64,000 nucleotides of DNA from Gaertneriomyces semiglobifer (GCA_025558075.1 JAHLKF010000001.1:1612001-1676000); one strand, 5' to 3'. Numbered from the stretch's first letter, positions 22,762 to 34,832 are shown. A program made the numbers and translations. Notes: generated by a model not told the origin, from the sequence alone.

Positions 22762-23595
22762 CTACAACCGCTTCCCCTTCTTCTGCGTCTTCATTTGTCC
22801 ACTCGGGCTCAACGCTCTTACGCGTTCATACTCCCATCTCACCACGTTCTCCACACATCGGTAGTCTCTCAGCAACAGCATTCTAGCAAGTTTCGAATCG
22901 AGATTGACATTGGGTCTGACAACGTATTCAGTAAACAGGAACCATACAATCGCATACGCTGCTCCACAGAGGAGTCCGACCATGACTTGGTGAGGGGTGT
23001 GGTAATTGAGGTGGATGCGCGAGTAGCCCACCAAGAGGGCGGACGCGAGGGCAAGCAGGGAGAGAACGGGTTTGTAAAGTTTGTGACGGAAAGTCAACCT
23101 AAAAAGATAGACGGCATCAAATGGGTGAGTTTTTTGTTGAGCATCAGAGCCAATAAAAGGAGGGAACGACCGATAGCAGTTTGTGAATGTGTTGGAAAGG
23201 TGTGTGTATACGTACCGATAGGCTCCATACACCATCACCCATACCGCAAAGTACCCCACAAACTGTGAATGGCTACTGGGCATACCGTATCCCTTCCCCA
23301 GGTACTCTGTCGGTCTGGCCTGTCTGACGATCTTTTTTGCAGCAAAGTTTACGGCTTCGTTGGTGAGTTGTCCCACGAACATGAGGATGGTGGTGAGGTC
23401 TCGTCGGAAGAGGATGAGTGTGACGTAGGCGACGATGAGTGTGAGGGGGAATAGGGAGATGTAGGCCATGAGGATGTTCACGGGGTTGGAGGGCGAGTAT
23501 TGGACGTGCGTGAGGGAGAGGGAGGCTAGTGGTTCAAAGGCGGGAGAGTTGGAGGAGAGGGGATCCGAGGGCATGGGGGGTTGAGAGGACTGCAT
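22762..23595 (-). CDS. CAX4: dolichyl-diphosphatase (PAP2 family)
   Basis: The whole frame is open, but a 117-base, in-frame intron (23215-23099, donor GTACGT, acceptor tttttag) is removed, giving 238 residues, the length typical of DOLPP1. PAP2 phosphatase motifs are visible: KKIVRQARP, the PSSHS histidine motif and SRIHLNYHTPHQ. Four or so transmembrane segments surround them (YISLFPLTLIVAYVTLILF and others). The enzyme cleaves dolichyl diphosphate in the ER lumen to recycle the lipid carrier for N-glycosylation. If the intron is retained, the 39 extra residues would not break the frame. Confidence 0.92.
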   Translation of the reverse strand: MQSSQPPMPSDPLSSNSPAFEPLASLSLTHVQYSPSNPVNILMAYISLFPLTLIVAYVTLILFRRDLTTILMFVGQLTNEAVNFAAKKIVRQARPTEYLGKGYGMPSSHSQFVGYFAVWVMVYGAYRYVYTHLSNTFTNCYRSFPPFIGSDAQQKTHPFDAVYLFRLTFRHKLYKPVLSLLALASALLVGYSRIHLNYHTPHQVMVGLLCGAAYAIVWFLFTEYVVRPNVNLDSKLARMLLLRDYRCVENVVRWEYERVRALSPSGQMKTQKKGKRL

Positions 23596-23998
23596 TTTTG
23601 TGGAGGTGGCGGTTGGTGAGTGCGACTTGAAAGGGGGTGTTGTTTAAAGCTTCTGGTGTTCGTCGTCGGGAAGAGCTGGATCTTGGTCAGTACTTCAAGT
23701 GCCGATGTGACGTCCGCAAACCCCGTTCAAAAGCAACTCAAAAAATGCAGGATCCAAACTGCCTTTTCATATCATATCTTACCAAAAGATCATCACATGT
23801 ACAGAGTACGAATTAAGCTAAGAACAACTATATAAACGGGGGCGGTAAGCAGGCGTCGTTCTAATCTAAACCTACAATCCATCAATGTCTCAAAGCATCA
23901 ACAGCACCGACCAGCGGGTTCGTATCCCGACAGGAGTGCACAAAAAGCGTATATATATATACAAGAACCAGGACGTTGGCCTTTGTTTGAAGGGGGTA
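23596..23998. other. intergenic region between two minus-strand genes
   Basis: This is the promoter of the dolichyl-diphosphatase gene and the 3' flank of the next gene. A (TA)n run (tatatatata, about 23951-23960) is present. A GGGTTCGTATCCC segment at 23916 mimics a tRNA T-arm but has no tRNA around it. Confidence 0.55.
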
Positions 23999-24454
23999 TC
24001 AGTAGGGAGAGTACAGTGGCGGCGGTGGTAACGGAACCGCTCGCGGCAATAGAGAGGAAACAGATACCCGATTAGCCGCAGCAGCAGCAGCCGTTGAGGG
24101 CTGCTCCTCGACGACTACGATCGTATTCGCTGATTCCACCGTATCGATATCCGTCACAGTGTCGCCATTCACCGTCGTCGTCGAGCTTTCCGGTGGTGTA
24201 TATTTCGGCAGATAATCCACTTCCGTACTGTCCGGGGTACCGTCACGCACCCCTATGACATACCATCTCAACGGGTACGGCGATTCCTCTGCTAAATCAG
24301 CAGCGTCGCGGCGTTGCCGTCGTTGCAGGACGTAATAACGGTTGGTGAAAAAGCAGGCGACAAGCAGGAGGAAAGCACAAGGGACGACGATAGCGATGAT
24401 GGTCATGATGCTGCCGGCTTGGCTTGCGGGGCCGAAGGATCCGGGACTGTCCAT
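23999..24454 (-). CDS. small single-pass membrane protein, unknown
   Basis: An uninterrupted frame of 151 residues. A short N-terminal segment is followed by a strong transmembrane helix at residues 17-37 (IMTIIAIVVPCAFLLLVACF), then a basic stop-transfer RRQRRD. The cytosolic part contains YLPKYTPPES, an LPxYxPP-type motif common in fungal single-span membrane proteins. It ends in a Thr/Val/Ala-rich tail and a Pro-rich terminus (PLPPPPLYSPY). No named family is recognised. It may recruit WW- or SH3-type partners through its PY-like segments (inferred). Confidence 0.6.
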   Translation of the reverse strand: MDSPGSFGPASQAGSIMTIIAIVVPCAFLLLVACFFTNRYYVLQRRQRRDAADLAEESPYPLRWYVIGVRDGTPDSTEVDYLPKYTPPESSTTTVNGDTVTDIDTVESANTIVVVEEQPSTAAAAAANRVSVSSLLPRAVPLPPPPLYSPY

Positions 24455-25128
24455 GGCGAGGAAGCCGCCGCAACGGGCAAGTGGAGGAAGGCGGTGTGCG
24501 TATTCAGCCGTTCAATTTGGACTGCCTTGATTTTTGGATTGGATGGGTAGGTAAGGTAATGTTACGGGGGGCGACGAAATGAGGCGGTCATCAACGTTTC
24601 CAAAACAGGCTTTTGAGCTGCCCCCATACAACGGTTTCCTTCAAAAACCAAACCTCCATCGTCGACGTCGTGCCTACTTTCTCTGCGCGACCTCAGAATC
24701 AAAAATGCAGACCTCAAAAAGTCAAATTGGCGCACAGCAATTTGCGAGACGTTGGGGGCTTTTCGTGCGGCACAGTCATGAAGTTGCATGGCACAGTCAT
24801 TCAAAGATCGTACCCCCTCGGACTGGACCAGAAAGATAAGTTCCCTATCATCGCCGTTTGTCGCAGAGGACAGTACAATTGGCGGTGGGGAATAGGGTGT
24901 TATATAACATGTTCGCCACACAGGGCACTTCCCGACGGAATGGGCTATCTGCTAATGAATATATATCGGCCATTGTTTAGGCGCTGGCATCGCTGAGGTG
25001 GATCGGTTCATCACAGTGACATTGCCGAGAAGAACTTGTAAATGGATCATGAAAATATATTTTACTATCATAAAATGCCTCGACAAAGTGGTATTCCTTC
25101 TATTCTACACGTTTCTAAATGAGGTCGT
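24455..25128. other. intergenic region
   Basis: This lies between two minus-strand genes and holds the promoter of the small membrane protein and the 3' flank of RGS-DUF4395. Frames at 24562-24996 on both strands lack recognisable content. An AT-rich ttatataacatg occurs near 24900. Confidence 0.5.
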
Positions 25129-26661
25129 CTATACCATCGCACTGGGTTCCTGACGCTTCGCAGGTGCCCCAGGTATGGCAGGTACAGCGGGGACCAGGGC
25201 AATCGTCGATTGTCTCGAAGTCCCCGTAACCGTCCCATCATCATGTGACGGGCGTCTTGCCTGCGACGGTCTCCCGCCAAAGAGCGACTTGCGACTGGTC
25301 TTGCCATCAAAACTGCTCCTTCGTCGCTTGGGTTCGTCGACAGGCTGACAGTACTCGATGGTGCAGTCCTCACAAAACTCCTTGGGCAACCATCCGAACC
25401 GCACAAAGATGTAGATGAGCTCGCAGGCAAGGCAAAAGTTGAGGACTCCGGCAGCGAAGGCAGCTGCACAGAGAAAGCCGTACACTACGTAGGCTGCAAC
25501 TGCGTAGTCGAGGAAAATCAAAACAAGGCCGGTGAGCGAGAAACAGAATCCGACCATTTGGGCGAAGTGTTTGGGCACGCCGGATGTGAACTTGGGCTTG
25601 ACGTTGAACAACCAAGCGATTGTGGGGGAGATTACGAATAATACCATGAACTGTGAAATATTGATATGTGAGTGATGGGATCGACAGACAACATCCGAGA
25701 AAAGCAAATACTCACAGCTTGAGGATCTACGCGTGGCCCACACAACATACGAGCTGTGAAGCCGTACAGAAGGTACACCAAGATCCAGCGACCCCACGTA
25801 TACCCATGTGCATACAGGAGAACTCCGGTCAGCACGAGAATCATGCAGCACAAGTTATGGCACCGGGCCTCGTTCTCATTGATGGGGTTGGGGAAGCTGA
25901 AGAACTTGCGGAGTGTGAGGTCCTTCAAGTTCAAGAACCATAGCGCCTCTTGACGGGAAAGCGCGAGACGGCGGCGGAGAGTGACCGAGTTGAGGAACTT
26001 TGGACTAAACAAAGGCAAGGATGCAATCAGGACCTATATCGAAGGCTGCAAATAAACCAAAGAATGTGACTTACTAGACGTCTGACAACATCAGCTTGTA
26101 GATATCGTTTTTGATGGTGTCGAAGATTGCCCGATTGTAGACTTTCGAAGCCTTGCACTCCCGGACAAGCGCCTCGGCTTCTTTCCGCGGCCTGACATCA
26201 ATATTGATCTGTCGCGGGGCCGTTTCCAGAATGAATTCCGATAACAACCAATCCACCTCTTCTTCATAATGGCTCTCATCAGTGCATGCCTGAAACGCCT
26301 CCACAGCCAGGTAGAACTCGGGAAGTTCTCGACAAAGCGTGTCGTCACAGTGAGAAAGCAGAGCCTGCAAGTCGAACGGATGCTCGGACTTGCTGTGGAG
26401 GATCATCAACATCGACGGGGCGTCCCCAACGATAACAAGCTTCTGCCCCTTGATGGCTTTAGGTTTTCCGGTTGGAAGGCTTGTGACGTGGGCGAAATGC
26501 GGGCATGATGGGACTTGACGCTGTACGTCGCGGCGACCTGATTTGAGTGGATTTACAGACTGACGCTTGGTGGGAGAGTACGGGCCCGGGATGTCGATGG
26601 CATGGTCCGGTATGGTGACTTGAAGGCGAGGGCTAACTTGACCGTTGTTGAAGGCAGCCAT
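25129..26661 (-). CDS. RGS domain fused to a DUF4395-type membrane domain
   Basis: Three exons (26661-26075, 26004-25716, 25650-25129) give 465 residues. Donors are GTAAGT and GTGAGT; the phase-2 join rebuilds DVYPKFLNS, a proper end of an RGS fold. After a 60-residue basic leader, an RGS domain spans about 75-215 (DTLCRELPEFYLAVEAFQ, DIYKLML). Residues 225-390 contain four transmembrane segments with the DUF4395 signature: a His-Asn near the first helix, GPRVDPQAF, and Cys residues in NFCLACELIYIF. The tail is Arg/Ser-rich. RGS domains speed GTP hydrolysis by G-alpha subunits. Joining one to this integral-membrane domain suggests a receptor or anchored regulator (inferred). The function of DUF4395 is unknown. 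Confidence 0.85.
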
Positions 26662-27525
26662 TTGACTCGTTCAATGAACAAACGATATCGAGACAAGCTG
26701 GACTGACTGGTTCAAATGCGAATGCGAAAGGCGAGAGGAGGTCTGCGGACATGATGGACATGCTTATATCCGGATGGGAGAAAGGGCCCATCTTCCAGCT
26801 TAAGCGGCAGAAACTCATCCCGCCGTGAATAGGTGCTACCACAACCTTTGCTCTCTGTATAGCGGCGTCAATCGTCACTCGTCACCAAACTTAGTCTGTT
26901 TATAATACAAGTCCTGTGAGAACCTCACCCCGCTCTATTTTTGTACACTCTGCAAATGGAATACTCACCATGGCCGCTACAGTTTCAGTCAATGGATGAT
27001 GGGCACGCCACTATCAGGAACCCAGAGGCCTTTAACGCGTGCGTGTTTGTATTTTTGGTCGCAGCTCCAATTCCGGACGGCGCTTGTCGGCCTTGTTCCA
27101 GTTATCAACACAACGGGGGGAACACAGAACATCGCTACGGGGGTCGAGATATGGGAATGACGTTCAGTCCGACGGTGATGCACATTGTTTTGGTAGACAA
27201 CTCCGCGGATGTGATGACATGGTTTAATAATTGAAAATCAACGAAGGCTCCATAGTTCGTCGTCATCGCGAAATGACAGGCTGCATTTTTGAAAGATGTC
27301 CGACTTGCGCTTTTTTAGGTTCCCTTTGAAGCCGCACTCCCATCGTTTACTAAGAATCGTTACTAAGAACGGATAAGCCTTTGGGTTCCAGTCCAAGTGG
27401 TAGAAACAGGCGCGGATCATGACTGTGCCGCCATGAAATGTCACACTTCAACGGAATGGAACACTTCCAGTTCTGTATGATTTACTGACGTTTGCAACAA
27501 AGGGGATCTTGCAACTAGTCCTCCA
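26662..27525. promoter_or_regulatory. divergent promoter region, RGS-DUF4395 and ASPSCR1-like genes
   Basis: 864 bases separate the start codons at 26661 (minus) and 27526 (plus). Small frames occur (26941-27234 plus, 27238-27444 minus) but none has a recognisable product. No TATA box was identified and no repeats were seen. Confidence 0.5.
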
Positions 27526-29505
27526 ATGTCTTCAAACGTAACGGTCACCCTTGAATCGGAACCCTACCGCAAGGTAGTGGTGAAGACCACACCAGCCATG
27601 ACCCTGAAAAGTATCACGGATAGCGCGGTCCAACAGATGAAGCTGTCAGGGACAGGGTGGGGTCTCAAATATGGCAAGAATGTAATGGATCTATCTCTGT
27701 CTGTTCGGTTTGCCAATCTCGCTGCCGGTGCCAAGCTGACTTTAGTAAAGACCAAGGGGTCAGCAGGTATTTCTACACGATCCCATGTGTTTATCCGTAG
27801 CCATCATCGCAAACTAACGCCGCGGGCTTTTTGGTTAGGAAATCTCGTCGCAATCGCCCTTCAATTAGATGGCAATGAACGGCTCGTTGACAAGTTCCTG
27901 TCGGATTCTACGACGCTATGGAAGATTTTGCAGCACTTTGAGAAGCTGAGGAGGTGCGAACACCCTTCGCTAGTTGTTACCCAAAAGCTCGGGTTCACTC
28001 ATGCGGCGCTTCCATTCAGTGATCTCAATCTTACCCGACGAACAGCGAGTACTGGATATCTCATGCCTGTGTGCCTGTTGATGAACAGAGAGGTACGCCG
28101 TCTCTCTGATGTACGGTGTTGCGGGAACCAATATCTCACTGAAATAGCCAGTTCAATACTCTTGAAATGCTCATGAGCACGACTTTAAAAGATGTGGGCC
28201 TCGTGTCTGGGAACGGAGTGATACGGCTGTCACATCGGGGATGTGGCATGTCGCTGGATGATGCGATGCGAGAGGTGGAACGACTCGAGGCGACAGCGCC
28301 TGCTCCTGTTGACAACAAATCAACGATGGCGCCTGTGTCACAACGAGTTTCAAGGCCTTCATTGGCATCCGAGACTAGTTCGCCCAGCACCGAACCTGTT
28401 CAGCCGTCCCAGAACGAGGTGATGGCACCCCGAGAAGTACCTACGGCTCAGCGTGTGCTGGCTCCACAAATGCCGGAGACTCGTCCACTCGAGCAAGATG
28501 GGGCAAGTCAACGTGATGAAAGGACAGTTGCAGAAGACGCGCATGAGACGTCTGGGGAGGGTGATGAGGTGAATAGCATGGCTGACAATGTAGTTTTGGA
28601 TGAGCCGGGCTAAAAGATGGTTGTTCTCACCAGCAGAGCTATGACCGCGAGATCAAAATATACCGACCTCCGGTGGATTCGCGAGGCCCCACGCAAAGTG
28701 AGTTACTCCTGGACACAAGAAACCTTTGTGGATCCACAATGACATGTGATTGTTCGTCCCAGTCGAACTACCGGATTCGTTCTTTGAGCTGACTTCAGCA
28801 GAACTGAAGTTTCTCATCCAGTCCTCTAAATCCCGCGCACAAGCCAACGACAACGCTCCGCTCATGACGAAAGCCATGCGTGACAGAGAGCAAGCCGCCC
28901 GGCAGAAAAAGTACCCTAAAACAATGATCCGGGTTCGGTTTCGCGATCGATGGGTTTTGCAAGCCCAGTTTCTCAGCAATGAGGAAGGTGAGCACACCCA
29001 ACGCCAAAGCACTTCATGTTCGCTGAGCGTTTTAATGATGCGTGATTGCTTTACCCTATCAGTATCGAATCTCTACGATGTCGTCCGATCAGTGCTTGAC
29101 CGCAGTGATCGATCATTTGTTTTGTACACAACCCCGCCGTACCAGGTCATTGATGCGGCCGTGACGTTTTGGCAGGCAGGACTCGCACCAGCGACGGTGG
29201 TGTACTGTAAATGGACCGATGAAGCAGCTCCGGATGGTCCAGAGCTGAGTTCGGAGTGGCGAGCAAGGGCTCAGGACCATCCGGGGGTACCAACCGACAT
29301 CCCATCGTCTGCGGTGTTGCCGGGGGCCGGTACCTCTGCCGCGACGGAGCAAGGACATGGGACTTTGGGAGCAGGACACAGACTGACAGACGAAGCTGGG
29401 CCGAGCAGACCACTCGAAAAATCGTCGAGGGAAGGCTCAAGCCGGCCGTCTACTGGAAATGGCAAGCCAACGATGCCCAAGTGGTTCAAGATAGGGCGTA
29501 AATAA
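27526..29505 (+). CDS. ASPSCR1/TUG-like UBX-domain protein (CDC48 adaptor)
   Basis: Six exons (27526-27766, 27839-28092, 28152-28568, 28634-28697, 28763-28987, 29063-29505) give 547 residues with consistent phases. Residues 5-80 are the TUG-UBL1 ubiquitin-like domain (TLKSITDSAVQQMKL, WGLKYGK). A second ubiquitin-like/RBD region follows (VAIALQLDGNERLVDKF). Next comes a disordered stretch of about 110 residues, then the segment QSYDREIKIYRPP, an LPDSFFELTSAELK motif and a C-terminal UBX domain (FRDRWVLQAQFLSNEE, then VSNLYDVV). Proteins of this family bind the CDC48/p97 ATPase and disassemble its hexamers or tether membranes. CDC48 itself is encoded in this window. The intron at 28569-28633 is placed by phase and family pattern and is the least certain. 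Confidence 0.85.
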
Positions 29506-30069
29506 TGATGAAACCGCTGAAAGCTGCAATGTATGTGTAGTCTGTAGATATTGACGGATGCAATACAAGTCAAGGTGCGCTTGTACAGAATGAGAGTTGC
29601 AACAGCTTTTGTGCATAGGTCGCACACCTGATAGACGACCTTTTGCTGAATTCTTCAGTGTGCGATGTTTATTCGTAATTTTTCTGAAGGGCATTGAGCC
29701 CTTGATCTTGATGTGGACACCATTTTGAATCCTGACTTCGGGCCGTTCTTAAGCACTGTCCGTTACTTGTCTGCTAGTCTCGCACCACATATCCTTCCGA
29801 TCCTTCGATTCCGCCCAAATATCAAGTTCCGGATTTGGATGGCTGACAGCAACAGCATGGTCCGAAAACAAGAAAAAATCGTACCAAGTTGGTGCGGGGC
29901 TGTCACCGAGTGTCGCAGTGCGCCGACTCAACGCTTTGCCTTGTGTCCTCGTCAGTCAGCGCAGTGCGACACTACGAGCTTTCCACTTCTTTCAAAACCG
30001 TGAGCCCCCGCACGCATGCGACTACTCTCTACCACATCTGTTCTAATGGGGAGGTGAACGTGGGGGACT
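29506..30069. other. intergenic region
   Basis: This is the 3' flank of the UBX gene and the presumed promoter of the microprotein gene at 30070. The frames in it lack coding character. No repeat or RNA gene was seen. Confidence 0.5.
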
Positions 30070-30291
30070 ATGGCAGACCGAACAATCTCGGGCAGTCACT
30101 CTTTACCTTCCGCAAACGCATCACCGCGCGGCGATGATCAGACCCTTGCCAACGTACCAGCGGCGGGTAAGCTTCCACCCACCAATCCGACTGTCAGTCG
30201 TAAGAGTCAGCAACCAGCGAGAGATGTAACAATTCCAGCATTTGCAATGTGCGTCGCACTCGTCGGGATATATATATCAAAGGCAGTTTAG
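30070..30291 (+). CDS. 73-residue putative tail-anchored microprotein
   Basis: The frame begins MADRTISGSHSLPSANASP and has a polar, Ser/Pro-rich N-terminal part. It ends with a hydrophobic segment (VTIPAFAMCVALVGIYISKAV, about residues 53-73) that would be a tail anchor with only a few residues after it. A GTAAGC donor-like site lies inside at about 30169, so a spliced form could exist. The size and layout fit small membrane subunits of the ER or mitochondrial outer membrane, but no family is recognised. Being this short, the frame could also be fortuitous. Confidence 0.4.
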   Translation: MADRTISGSHSLPSANASPRGDDQTLANVPAAGKLPPTNPTVSRKSQQPARDVTIPAFAMCVALVGIYISKAV

Positions 30292-30983
30292 CTGACGGGA
30301 GTCCCCTTAACGTTTATCACAGATGGAACATCGCCCTGTCAATTATCCATGCAAATTCACATTCCAAGAGTAAAAATTACATGATAAGGGAAATCTTATC
30401 AAGATTTTAGGCAGTCGAACCCTGCCGCGCAAGCTACATACGAAGTCTGCCTGCAATGGCGTGCTGCTCGACGGGGATCGCAGGACATGGCCTACTAGTA
30501 CGGTATGCGGTTAGCTAACAAGTTACATATACAATATGAACAGTATCTCTGATAATGCAGAGTCCGAACGCAGGTGTGACGCCCAAAACAAAGGCCGCCA
30601 AACCGCTTTCGCGTCACAGGTCAAAAAATGTTCACACGGGTGTGAGAAAATTATTGGCAGCGAAACCCAGTATTATTATAGTAGGCTAGGGCAGCAGCGA
30701 ATGAGTGTTAGGCAAGCGTAGTGACTGGTAGTCTATCTAGTGAGTGAGTGGAAGGTTAGGCCATTCTTTGCAAGCAAAGCAAAAGGGTTCTTGTGGCTTT
30801 TTGGCATGTTAAATTCCCCTTGTTCCAATTAATCGGTTTTAATATCAGTGCGTTCTGGAGAGGCCTTCCGCATACGTGAGAAAGGGGGAAGGTTTATTAG
30901 TACAGCTCAGGGTAGACGGAGGACACTCATTTCAGTCTTGCTATTACTCACCCTTCCAAAAGTAGTTCAGTATCAGTAGTATC
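30292..30983. other. intergenic region, promoter of the repeat-protein gene
   Basis: 692 bases upstream of the repeat protein. A segment at 30407-30423 (GGCAG, 7-base spacer, CTGCC) forms a small hairpin resembling a tRNA T-arm. The rest of a tRNA is absent. No gene could be supported. Confidence 0.5.
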
Positions 30984-32108
30984 ATGGCTACAGAGATTCA
31001 CAAGATTTGCGATAACTTTACAACAGGAGAGCTTTTGACGGCTGCTCGTCAATTGGGGATCAACCCTTGTGGAGACGACAAGTACGACGTTGCAGTGTCG
31101 CTTTGGTCGAGAGAGGTTTCTATCGACCGTATCCAACACTTGATTCAAACGCTCACCATCAACATGCATGCCGAGAGCGCCGGTGGCTCACCGCCCTCAC
31201 CGGCACCCTATGAGGACATCATTGCCTCTTACAACTTTGACAGTTGCAGAACCACGACGGAGAAGCCAGCGCCGGTCGTTCGCCCAGTCGGTGGCTTGCC
31301 TTCCTCGTTTTACGAACAGTTGGATGAGCTGTTGATGAACATGTCGGGAAAGCCTGCTCGAAACGATAACAGAAAGCCTTACCGTCGCCCGCTTCGCAAA
31401 ACCGGAAAGCGTGTGGGCGGCTATCCCACGTCTTTCTACGACCAACTCAACCAAGTCATGGCGACCATTTCTGGCGGAGAATCATCAAGTAGGCCACAGA
31501 AAGAGCACGAGTCTTGCCGAAGCCGCCCGCCTGCACGGGTCAGTGAGCGTGCGGTAGGAAACCTTCCAGCAGAGTTCTATAACCGGTTGAGCCAAGTGTT
31601 GATCGGCATGCCAGTCGTGAAAACGGTGATGGCGGAAAAGATGAGTCAGCCGCCCAAACGCCGAACCGACCGGCGCGTTGGAAACCTTCCCGTCGCATTC
31701 TACGCTCAACTGAATGCAGTGGTGATGAGCAATATTTCCAACGAAGCGCCTGTTCTGGTGACTGCTGGTGAATTGGAAGCTGAAGAGAAGCGCACTCGGA
31801 CGACGCCTAAGCCACGGAGTGCAAGTCTACCGTCCGGGTTCCCTGCTCAGTTAGAGCTTTTGATGACTAGAGGAGCAGCGCCTGCGCCTCTCACTGAGAC
31901 GGAAGCTCCGATCCAACCCTCCAAGTCGACCATTCCGATCCCACCACCAAGACCTGCGGTCAACATGCCGGGAACTGTGCGGTCTGTGGGAAAGCTGGAC
32001 CCTAGTTTCTACAACCATCTAAGCGAAGTGCTCAAGAACATTTCTGCTGGTGCTGTTCCTTTGAGTTTGGAGAGAGATGAGGTTGACGGTGAATGGATAC
32101 TTGTTTAA
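30984..32108 (+). CDS. novel repeat protein with six F-Y-x-Q-L units and a C-terminal LIR-like WILV
   Basis: A single exon encodes 374 residues. The first 60 residues are helical and loosely SAP-like (TTGELLTAARQLGINPCG). Six copies of a unit of about 22 residues follow, at 100, 143, 189, 231, 278 and 333: VGGLPSSFYEQLDELL, VGGYPTSFYDQLNQVM, VGNLPAEFYNRLSQVL, VGNLPVAFYAQLNAVV, a divergent SASLPSGFPAQLELLM and VGKLDPSFYNHLSEVL. The consensus is R-x-V-G-x-L-P-x-x-F-Y-x-Q-L-x-x-V-L-x-x-I-S. Disordered basic or Pro-rich linkers of about 20-33 residues separate them. The last residues are acidic followed by GEWILV, which fits the WxxL/I/V Atg8-interacting pattern. I know no family with this repeat. 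It may be a multivalent scaffold (inferred). Confidence 0.75.
   Translation: MATEIHKICDNFTTGELLTAARQLGINPCGDDKYDVAVSLWSREVSIDRIQHLIQTLTINMHAESAGGSPPSPAPYEDIIASYNFDSCRTTTEKPAPVVRPVGGLPSSFYEQLDELLMNMSGKPARNDNRKPYRRPLRKTGKRVGGYPTSFYDQLNQVMATISGGESSSRPQKEHESCRSRPPARVSERAVGNLPAEFYNRLSQVLIGMPVVKTVMAEKMSQPPKRRTDRRVGNLPVAFYAQLNAVVMSNISNEAPVLVTAGELEAEEKRTRTTPKPRSASLPSGFPAQLELLMTRGAAPAPLTETEAPIQPSKSTIPIPPPRPAVNMPGTVRSVGKLDPSFYNHLSEVLKNISAGAVPLSLERDEVDGEWILV
31281..32045 (+). repeat. six degenerate repeats inside the protein-coding region
   Basis: The six repeated units occupy protein residues 100-121, 143-164, 189-210, 231-252, 278-297 and 333-354. DNA identity between units is low while the protein pattern (Gly, Leu-Pro, Phe-Tyr, Gln-Leu) is kept. 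This points to old duplication maintained by selection rather than a recent tandem expansion. Unit 5 is degenerate: it lacks the Val-Gly pair and the Tyr. Confidence 0.75.
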
Positions 32109-33732
<1,624 letters not shown>

Positions 33733-34103
33733 ACGGTATAACATATAGAAAGTGCTTCATGTATCTATCTGTAATTGAGTGGTCATCCAAACCAGTCGGC
33801 TGTCCTCTTGTTGAAACTGTTGCACGAAGTCAACTGTATCGTGCAAACTCATCTCGGCCTCATTTGTTGTGATGCTGATTGGCTCAACACTAGCTGAATA
33901 TCATATTAAAGTTTACCATTGCCTTGCTTTCCCAATTCATAGGCGAGAATCTAACGGCGCTGGATATATTCGCCGTCGCGATGTTTCCTTCAACAAGATT
34001 TATTCCAGCAAAAACCCCTCACTTTGTTAACCAACTCGTCTTTTTACCATCTGTCTCTGTCAATTAAGGACTTCCACATATTTCCAAGATATCCAAATAG
34101 CAA
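33733..34103. other. intergenic region
   Basis: This is the 3' flank of the nitronate monooxygenase and the promoter of the small gene at 34104. AT-rich stretches are present near 33900. Nothing else is supported. Confidence 0.5.
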
Positions 34104-34513
34104 ATGCCTTCAATAGCACGATCCGCCATCGCACGAGCGACAGCGGCCGCAACAAGGCCTTGTCTCCGCTCGACGCCTCGCCGTCCCAACCTCAGGTCAA
34201 CAACCCCCAGAAGCGACGGATCATCCACGTTTTCCACCTTCACAACACCCTCCATACCATCTACACCCGAAACGCCGAGACGAATGACGTCCATCACCAC
34301 CGCACACCTCGCAGATGCAGTACGTTACCCTCTGTTTCAACCGCACGAGTCTCTGTGATCGCCTATTTTTTTTCTAATGGTCATTAATGTGTGCTACTTG
34401 CATTTTTTTTTGTTTGTTCATTTTAGATACCGACGATTTGGGCAGAGAGTTTGTCGACAACTGCAAGGCTTGTGAATACCCTTGGAAGCGTAGAGTTCAT
34501 GGACGATGCATAA
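34104..34513 (+). CDS. 100-residue protein with mitochondrial-type presequence
   Basis: Two exons (34104-34319 and 34427-34513) join in phase 0 (donor GTACGT, acceptor ttttag). The N-terminus MPSIARSAIARATAAATRP is rich in Arg, Ala and Ser with no acidic residues, typical of a matrix-targeting presequence, and Arg/Thr/Ser-rich sequence continues to about residue 60. The second exon encodes IPTIWAESLSTTARLVNTLG and ends EFMDDA, which looks like the helical end of a real protein. Other frames of exon 2 are longer but do not fit the splice phase. No family is recognised. A small mitochondrial accessory factor is the likely reading. Confidence 0.5.
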
Positions 34514-34832
34514 TATGGCTGAGGTGTTTTTTCCATATTGGTGTGATAATCTATTTCGTGCGTGTGTATTTGAGATCCTTTCTGGCCTCTTTGCTGGCCT
34601 GTCCCTGTCATTCTTTCTGAAACGGATTTATCAACATGCAAATCGAGGAGTTCTACATGTACAATGTGCTTCTGTGAACACTATAAATAAGACCAGAGGT
34701 GTCAAGCATGAGCATAACAGCGCGCGTAAAAAGCGATCCTGGTTAGAAAAAGCGTTGCGATACCAATGCGGAAGCCAAAAGCCATGAATTGCAGGTGAAA
34801 TGAAATGCGCCTCGAAAGGTAGATCCGTATAT
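34514..34832. other. convergent intergenic region
   Basis: Two 3' ends meet in these 319 bases, the small mitochondrial-type gene from the left and VPS72 from the right. No gene is supported. Confidence 0.5.

Noticed and set aside
23916..23928. tRNA T-arm look-alike GGGTTCGTATCCC
   Set aside because: The stem and loop are right, but no D-arm, anticodon arm or acceptor stem can be drawn around it on either strand.
30405..30425. Possible tRNA T-arm GGCAG...CTGCC in both orientations
   Set aside because: The loop lacks the TTC start in one strand and the flanks do not pair as an acceptor stem in the other.
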